A DNA stretch of 64,000 nucleotides, taken from the NCBI GenBank assembly GCA_045612845.1, contig JAZKZV010000017.1, positions 310,001 to 374,000 on the forward strand, read 5' to 3'. The stretch comes from Ornithomonoglobus_A sp045612845 (GTDB lineage Bacteria > Bacillota > Clostridia > UBA1381). Positions 60,394-64,000 of the stretch are shown piece after piece (the stretch's first letter is position 1; each line of letters opens with the position of its first letter). The notes beneath the pieces were generated by a model. It was not told where the DNA came from, ran no database searches, and worked only from the letters and a program-made list of their open reading frames with translations. A program made the position numbers and the translations under genes.

Positions 60394-60796
60394 TTTGTTT
60401 AATATAGAGGTTATAAACCATCAGACTATTGACGACACAAAAGACGAAATATTTGAAAGAGCACAAGGCTCACTTTATATTAAAGACAATAAAGCATATA
60501 TAATTTACAAACTTACATCAGATGAGGGAGAAACCTCTGTTGTTGTTACTGTTAAAAAGGATATTGTAACAGTTAAAAGAACAGGAAGCGTTTCTTCGAA
60601 AATGATTTTTGACAAAAACAAAAAAACACAACTAAAATACAACACAATGTACGGTAGCATAGATACTGTAATAGATACACAAAAGATTGTAAATGCCATA
60701 ACCGAAGATGGCGGAAAATTGCGTCTTGTGTATACGTTGACTATGCAGGGAGCTAAAATGTATAACGATATGGTTATATGTGTAACTCCTCTTTAA
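60374..60796 (+). CDS. DUF1934 (YwiB-like) protein, TTG start
   Basis: A 140-residue protein of the DUF1934 family, a calycin-like beta-barrel of unknown function. Recognisable stretches are AYIIYKLTSDEGETSVVVT and KLRLVYTLTMQG. TTG 60374 is the only suitable start; it overlaps murI by 20 bases. It is coupled to murI and precedes the S41 peptidase gene by 15 bases. Confidence 0.8.
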   Translation: MTSKNTDLFNIEVINHQTIDDTKDEIFERAQGSLYIKDNKAYIIYKLTSDEGETSVVVTVKKDIVTVKRTGSVSSKMIFDKNKKTQLKYNTMYGSIDTVIDTQKIVNAITEDGGKLRLVYTLTMQGAKMYNDMVICVTPL

Positions 60797-60811
60797 ATAT
60801 GGAGGATTTTG

Positions 60812-62248
60812 ATGAAGTTTTTAAAGAAATTTATAGCTGCAATTCTCTCTCTTTCTGTACTCTCTTCTGCTACGGGAGTATATGCACTGGGCGAGGATTA
60901 CAGCGACGGATTTATAATATGGGATAATATATCCGAATACATTTCAGATATATACATAGATAAAACCCTTACAAAGGAACAGATTATGCAGATGGGAATT
61001 TCCAATCTGTTAAATGACGAGGATATAATGATTGAGCTTTTAAAAAAGACGCTCGAGAGCATTGACCCCTACTGTTCCTTTATGACATACGAGGAATATC
61101 AGAAGTATATTGCAAGCATAAACGGTGTTATGTACGGTCTGGGTGTAATATTGGAGCAACGCGACGACGGAGTATATATAACAGGTTTTGTTGAGGGCAA
61201 TCTTGCACAGGACGCAGGCTTTGCCGAGGGCGACAAAATATATGAGGTCGAGGGAGTAAATGTTGAGGGTAAAAGCATCGACGAGGTCAGAGCGCTTGTT
61301 ATGGGCGAGCTGGATACCAAAGTGTCAATTACTGTGGAGAGAAATTCTCAATATCTAACCCTTATAGGTACAAGATGCGCCATTAACACATCAACCGTTA
61401 CAGGCGGTATATTAAAGGGCAATGTGGGTTATATGAAGATATTGACCTTTGGCGATAATACCGAAAAAGAAGTACGTCAGATGCTTGATACTTTCCACGC
61501 ATCAGACGTTAAAAAGCTTATTATAGATTTAAGAAACAACGTGGGAGGACTCCTATCCTCAGCAGTTGCAATTTCTAAAATGCTTGTTCCCAAGGGGAAA
61601 ATTATAGATGTAAAATACCGTGTCGAATCAGGAAACCGAAGCTACTACTCAGAGCTTGAACGTACCTACTATGACACAATCTTGCTTGTAAACCAAAACA
61701 CCGCCTCCGCCTCCGAAATATTTGCAAGTGCAATGAAAGAAAGCGGTGCGGCACAGCTTTACGGTGTAACCACATATGGAAAGGGCGTTGTTCAGGGAAC
61801 TTTTTCTCTCAATAACGGTTCTATGCTTAAGCTTACAACAGGCGAATATATAACAAGAGACGGAAACAAGATAAACGGAATAGGAATTGAACCTGACGAA
61901 TACATCGAAAACGAAAAGGAATCAATAGATGTAGGCTCATACACAAAATTCACATTTACCGATAAGTGGTGTGTAGGACAAAGAGGCAACCCCGTAAAAG
62001 CCGCAAAGGAACGACTTTCTATGCTCGGCTATTACGTAGGAAATACTCAAAGCACACTGTTTGACGCATCTTTGCAGGATGCTATAAAGGCATATCAGTC
62101 TGTTTCGGGTCTGAGTGCATCGGGAATTCTCGATATTCCAACACAGGTAAAGCTTGAGGGAACCTTTAGCTCACTCGAAAAAGAGGTTGATATTCAACTG
62201 CAGAAAGCATATGAGGCTTTTGGGGGTAAGGTAGAGGATTTATATTGA
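60812..62248 (+). CDS. S41-family carboxy-terminal processing peptidase with PG-binding domain
   Basis: A 478-residue exported protease of the CtpA/CtpB type. After a signal peptide (1-26), a PDZ domain lies at about 100-190 (GLGVILEQRDDGVYITG, VEGNLAQDAGFAEGDKIYEV). The protease domain has the catalytic Ser in NTASASEIFASAM and the Lys in YGKGVVQGT. A C-terminal peptidoglycan-binding domain (about 390-460, VKAAKERLSMLGYYVG) tethers it to the wall. ATG 60812 follows ggagg. Last of the ddl operon; a terminator follows at 62334-62366. Confidence 0.92.
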   Translation: MKFLKKFIAAILSLSVLSSATGVYALGEDYSDGFIIWDNISEYISDIYIDKTLTKEQIMQMGISNLLNDEDIMIELLKKTLESIDPYCSFMTYEEYQKYIASINGVMYGLGVILEQRDDGVYITGFVEGNLAQDAGFAEGDKIYEVEGVNVEGKSIDEVRALVMGELDTKVSITVERNSQYLTLIGTRCAINTSTVTGGILKGNVGYMKILTFGDNTEKEVRQMLDTFHASDVKKLIIDLRNNVGGLLSSAVAISKMLVPKGKIIDVKYRVESGNRSYYSELERTYYDTILLVNQNTASASEIFASAMKESGAAQLYGVTTYGKGVVQGTFSLNNGSMLKLTTGEYITRDGNKINGIGIEPDEYIENEKESIDVGSYTKFTFTDKWCVGQRGNPVKAAKERLSMLGYYVGNTQSTLFDASLQDAIKAYQSVSGLSASGILDIPTQVKLEGTFSSLEKEVDIQLQKAYEAFGGKVEDLY

Positions 62249-62333
62249 TGTAATGGGCTGTTGTATTTAGCGCAGACCGTTCAAAAACTTTGAAATATTA
62301 TATGACTATACCTACGTTTTTTTTCATAGAAAA

Positions 62334-62366
62334 TGTAGAAATCCAAGCTATACGCTTGGATTTCTT
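62334..62366 (+). terminator. Intrinsic terminator after the ddl operon
   Basis: agaaatccaagc and gcttggatttct pair around a short loop, followed by T-rich sequence. Confidence 0.8.
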
Positions 62367-62386
62367 TCTGTTTGTGTTTTTGAACT

Positions 62387-62512
62387 ATCCGCGAAACTCA
62401 CCATTCGACGTACCTTCGTACACCTTCAGGCAAGGCAAAATGCGTTTTTTCGCATTTTGCTTCGTTTCGCGAATTCTGCATCTAAATCCATTCGCCCCTA
62501 AAAAGAGGAACG
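62387..62512. repeat. Palindromic interspersed repeat, family 1, copy B
   Basis: About 125 bases that match copy A at 834-960. The inner hairpin is gcaaaatgcg / cgcattttgc and the outer pairing is cgcgaaac / gtttcgcg. The paired arms differ in sequence from copy A, but pairing is kept. The open frame across it (62290-62565) is not a supported gene. Confidence 0.75.
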
Positions 62513-62565
62513 TAAAAAACATAGTTTTTTACATCCCCTTATCTGCAAAAGAAAGGAATTTATAA

Positions 62566-63744
62566 ATGAAAAACTATCAAACCACTCTACGTTGCTGTTT
62601 TGTAGGCTACATAATCCAGGCAATAGTTGTTAACTTTTTACCGCTTTTGTTTGTTACCATCGAAAATGAATACAACATACCCCTTTCAAAGATTACTATT
62701 TTAATTACAGTAAACTTTGTTGTACAACTTCTTACCGATGTATTATCTGCACCTTTTATAAACAAATACGGTTACAAAATACCAATTATTCTCTCGCATC
62801 TTCTTCCCGCTGTCGGCTTTGTTCTTCTTGCCGTACTTCCACAGATTATGAACCCATTTGCAGGTTTTTTAATTCCGGTAATACTTTATGCCATAGGCGG
62901 CGGCTTGCTTGAGGTGCTTGTGAGTCCACTAACCGAGGCATGTCCCACACCTAATAAAGAAAAGTCAATGAGTCTTTTACATTCATTCTATTGTTGGGGA
63001 CAGATGGGTGTTATTTTGGTATCAACACTCTTCTTTACAATTTTTGGTGTTAATAACTGGCGTATTCTTTCAATTTTGTTTGCACTTGTTCCTGTTATAA
63101 ACATCATTGTGTTTATGAACTCTCCTATTATCGGCTTAATAAAAGAGGAAAAAAATCCCCTCTCGTTAAAACAACTGCTCTGTAACAAAACATTTTTGTT
63201 GCTTTTACTACTTATGATTTGTGCAGGAGCAAGCGAGCTTAGTGTTGCACAGTGGGCATCTGCATTTGCAGAAAGCGGTCTTGGTCTTTCAAAAACTCTG
63301 GGAGATATTGCAGGCCCTGCCATATTTGCTATGCTTATGGGTATATCAAGAGTATTTTACGGAAAATACGGAGAAAAGATACAGCTTATGCGCTTTATAA
63401 TTTTTAGTGTTGCGCTTTGTATATTCTCATATCTTTTAATTTCGCTCTCACCATCGCCGCTCGTGAGCCTCATGGGTTGTGCGCTGTGCGGCTTCTCGGT
63501 GGGAATGTTGTGGCCGGGTACCATAAGCACCGCCGCCGCCTCAATAAAAAACGGTGGAGCATTTATGTTTGGACTTCTCGCTCTTGGCGGGGATATCGGT
63601 TGCTCACTCGGCCCTACCTTTACAGGACTTATAGCAGACTTTTACCATTCTGACTTAAAAATCGGTATTCTTGCCGCCATTATTTTCCCTGTAATTATGC
63701 TTTTAACGCTTGTTTTTCATACAAAACACGCAAAAAAGAACTGA
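62566..63744 (+). CDS. Major facilitator superfamily transporter
   Basis: A 392-residue transporter with about twelve membrane segments in two halves. The N-terminal half has ITILITVNFVVQLLTDVLSA and KYGYKIPIILSH (the MFS loop 2-3 region); the C-terminal half includes MGCALCGFSVGMLWPG. The substrate is not clear; sequence resembles sugar or drug carriers of the FucP/NarK-like group only loosely. ATG 62566 follows aaaggaat. It stands alone upstream of tig. Confidence 0.85.
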   Translation: MKNYQTTLRCCFVGYIIQAIVVNFLPLLFVTIENEYNIPLSKITILITVNFVVQLLTDVLSAPFINKYGYKIPIILSHLLPAVGFVLLAVLPQIMNPFAGFLIPVILYAIGGGLLEVLVSPLTEACPTPNKEKSMSLLHSFYCWGQMGVILVSTLFFTIFGVNNWRILSILFALVPVINIIVFMNSPIIGLIKEEKNPLSLKQLLCNKTFLLLLLLMICAGASELSVAQWASAFAESGLGLSKTLGDIAGPAIFAMLMGISRVFYGKYGEKIQLMRFIIFSVALCIFSYLLISLSPSPLVSLMGCALCGFSVGMLWPGTISTAAASIKNGGAFMFGLLALGGDIGCSLGPTFTGLIADFYHSDLKIGILAAIIFPVIMLLTLVFHTKHAKKN

Positions 63745-63843
63745 TACTTTAGTGATAAATACACAATAAAATCTTAAAAAGCAAACAATAATAATAAAAA
63801 CCACACAAAGAATTAAAATTAAGAAAATTTTAACAAAAAATCA

Positions 63844-63872
63844 TTGAAATTCTTATGAATTCGTGGTATAAT
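63844..63872 (+). promoter_or_regulatory. Promoter of tig
   Basis: TTGAAA (63844-63849) and TATAAT (63867-63872) are 17 bases apart with TG before the -10. The gene begins 60 bases downstream. Confidence 0.85.
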
Positions 63873-63932
63873 AACAGATGTATGTTTAATATAGGTGCAT
63901 TGGCACTTAACAGATGAAGGAGGATAAACATA

Positions 63933-64000
63933 ATGGCAGTAAAAAGCGAACAAATCGAAAAAAATCTTGTAAAACTTACTTTTGAAGTAACAGCAGAGGA
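63933..64000 (+). CDS. tig: Trigger factor, N-terminus only (runs past window end)
   Basis: The first 22 codons (MAVKSEQIEKNLVKLTFEV) are the start of trigger factor, the ribosome-bound chaperone and prolyl isomerase. aaggagg lies 11 bases before ATG. The gene continues beyond base 64,000. Confidence 0.85.
   Translation, partial: MAVKSEQIEKNLVKLTFEVTAE

Noticed and set aside
62290..62565. Open frame of 91 codons before the MFS gene
   Set aside because: It spans a terminator and repeat copy B; no coding signal beyond openness.

Overview
The window is AT-rich bacterial chromosome, most likely from an uncultured gut-type Clostridia (Bacillota). The grounds are strong AGGAGG-type ribosome binding sites, many consensus sigma-A promoters with 17-bp spacers, intrinsic terminators with T-runs, S-layer homology and dockerin domains, a TnpV-type protein, and the gene order infC-rpmI-rplT. 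Species cannot be fixed from the sequence alone.

Layout. 1-4,106 is housekeeping: the 3' part of tsf, then infC-rpmI-rplT behind a consensus promoter and a leader with a terminator hairpin, a YkvI-like transporter and four tRNAs. 4,133-10,133 holds small regulated units: an RpiR regulator with a phosphodiesterase and an AEC transporter, a Rieske/FAD oxidoreductase, a DUF6512 membrane protein, and an SdpR/SdpI-like pair whose promoter is bracketed by two 24-bp palindromes. 10,165-15,323 is an AraC regulator divergent from a five-gene catabolic operon (AtuA-like, DUF4387, fumarase-like alpha, CE7 esterase, fumarase-like beta). 15,372-26,423 carries gap, a GH2 glycosidase, ilvE, two secreted stalk-domain proteins, a small XRE regulator, a lipoprotein, an rRNA methyltransferase and tRNA-Leu.

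26,431-29,571 is accessory DNA beside tRNA-Leu: an overlapping pair encoding an HNH-like protein and a protein with a HEPN-type RX4H motif, a TnpV-like protein, and a small secreted gene broken by TGA. 29,620-41,792 is the most striking region: five secreted proteins built from cohesin, dockerin, Big_2, BspA-type leucine-rich and S-layer homology modules, without an obvious enzyme domain, below a TetR regulator. One protein has a cohesin and SLH anchor, three carry both a cohesin and a dockerin, and one carries a single dockerin motif. This suggests a self-assembling, surface-anchored scaffold whose cargo is adhesive rather than enzymatic.

42,134-50,291 looks like an integrative mobilizable element: tyrosine recombinase, sigma factor, DUF6076-like protein, ribbon-helix-helix accessory protein, MOBP relaxase, ParB, a 52-residue protein and a large serine recombinase. 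Gene debris follows. From 50,972 the window returns to core genes: a P-type ATPase under a yybP-ykoY (manganese) riboswitch, a low-molecular-weight phosphatase, rimI-tsaD, aroB-lspA-rluD, ddl-murI-DUF1934-S41 peptidase, an MFS transporter and the first codons of tig. At least two families of palindromic interspersed repeats sit between genes.
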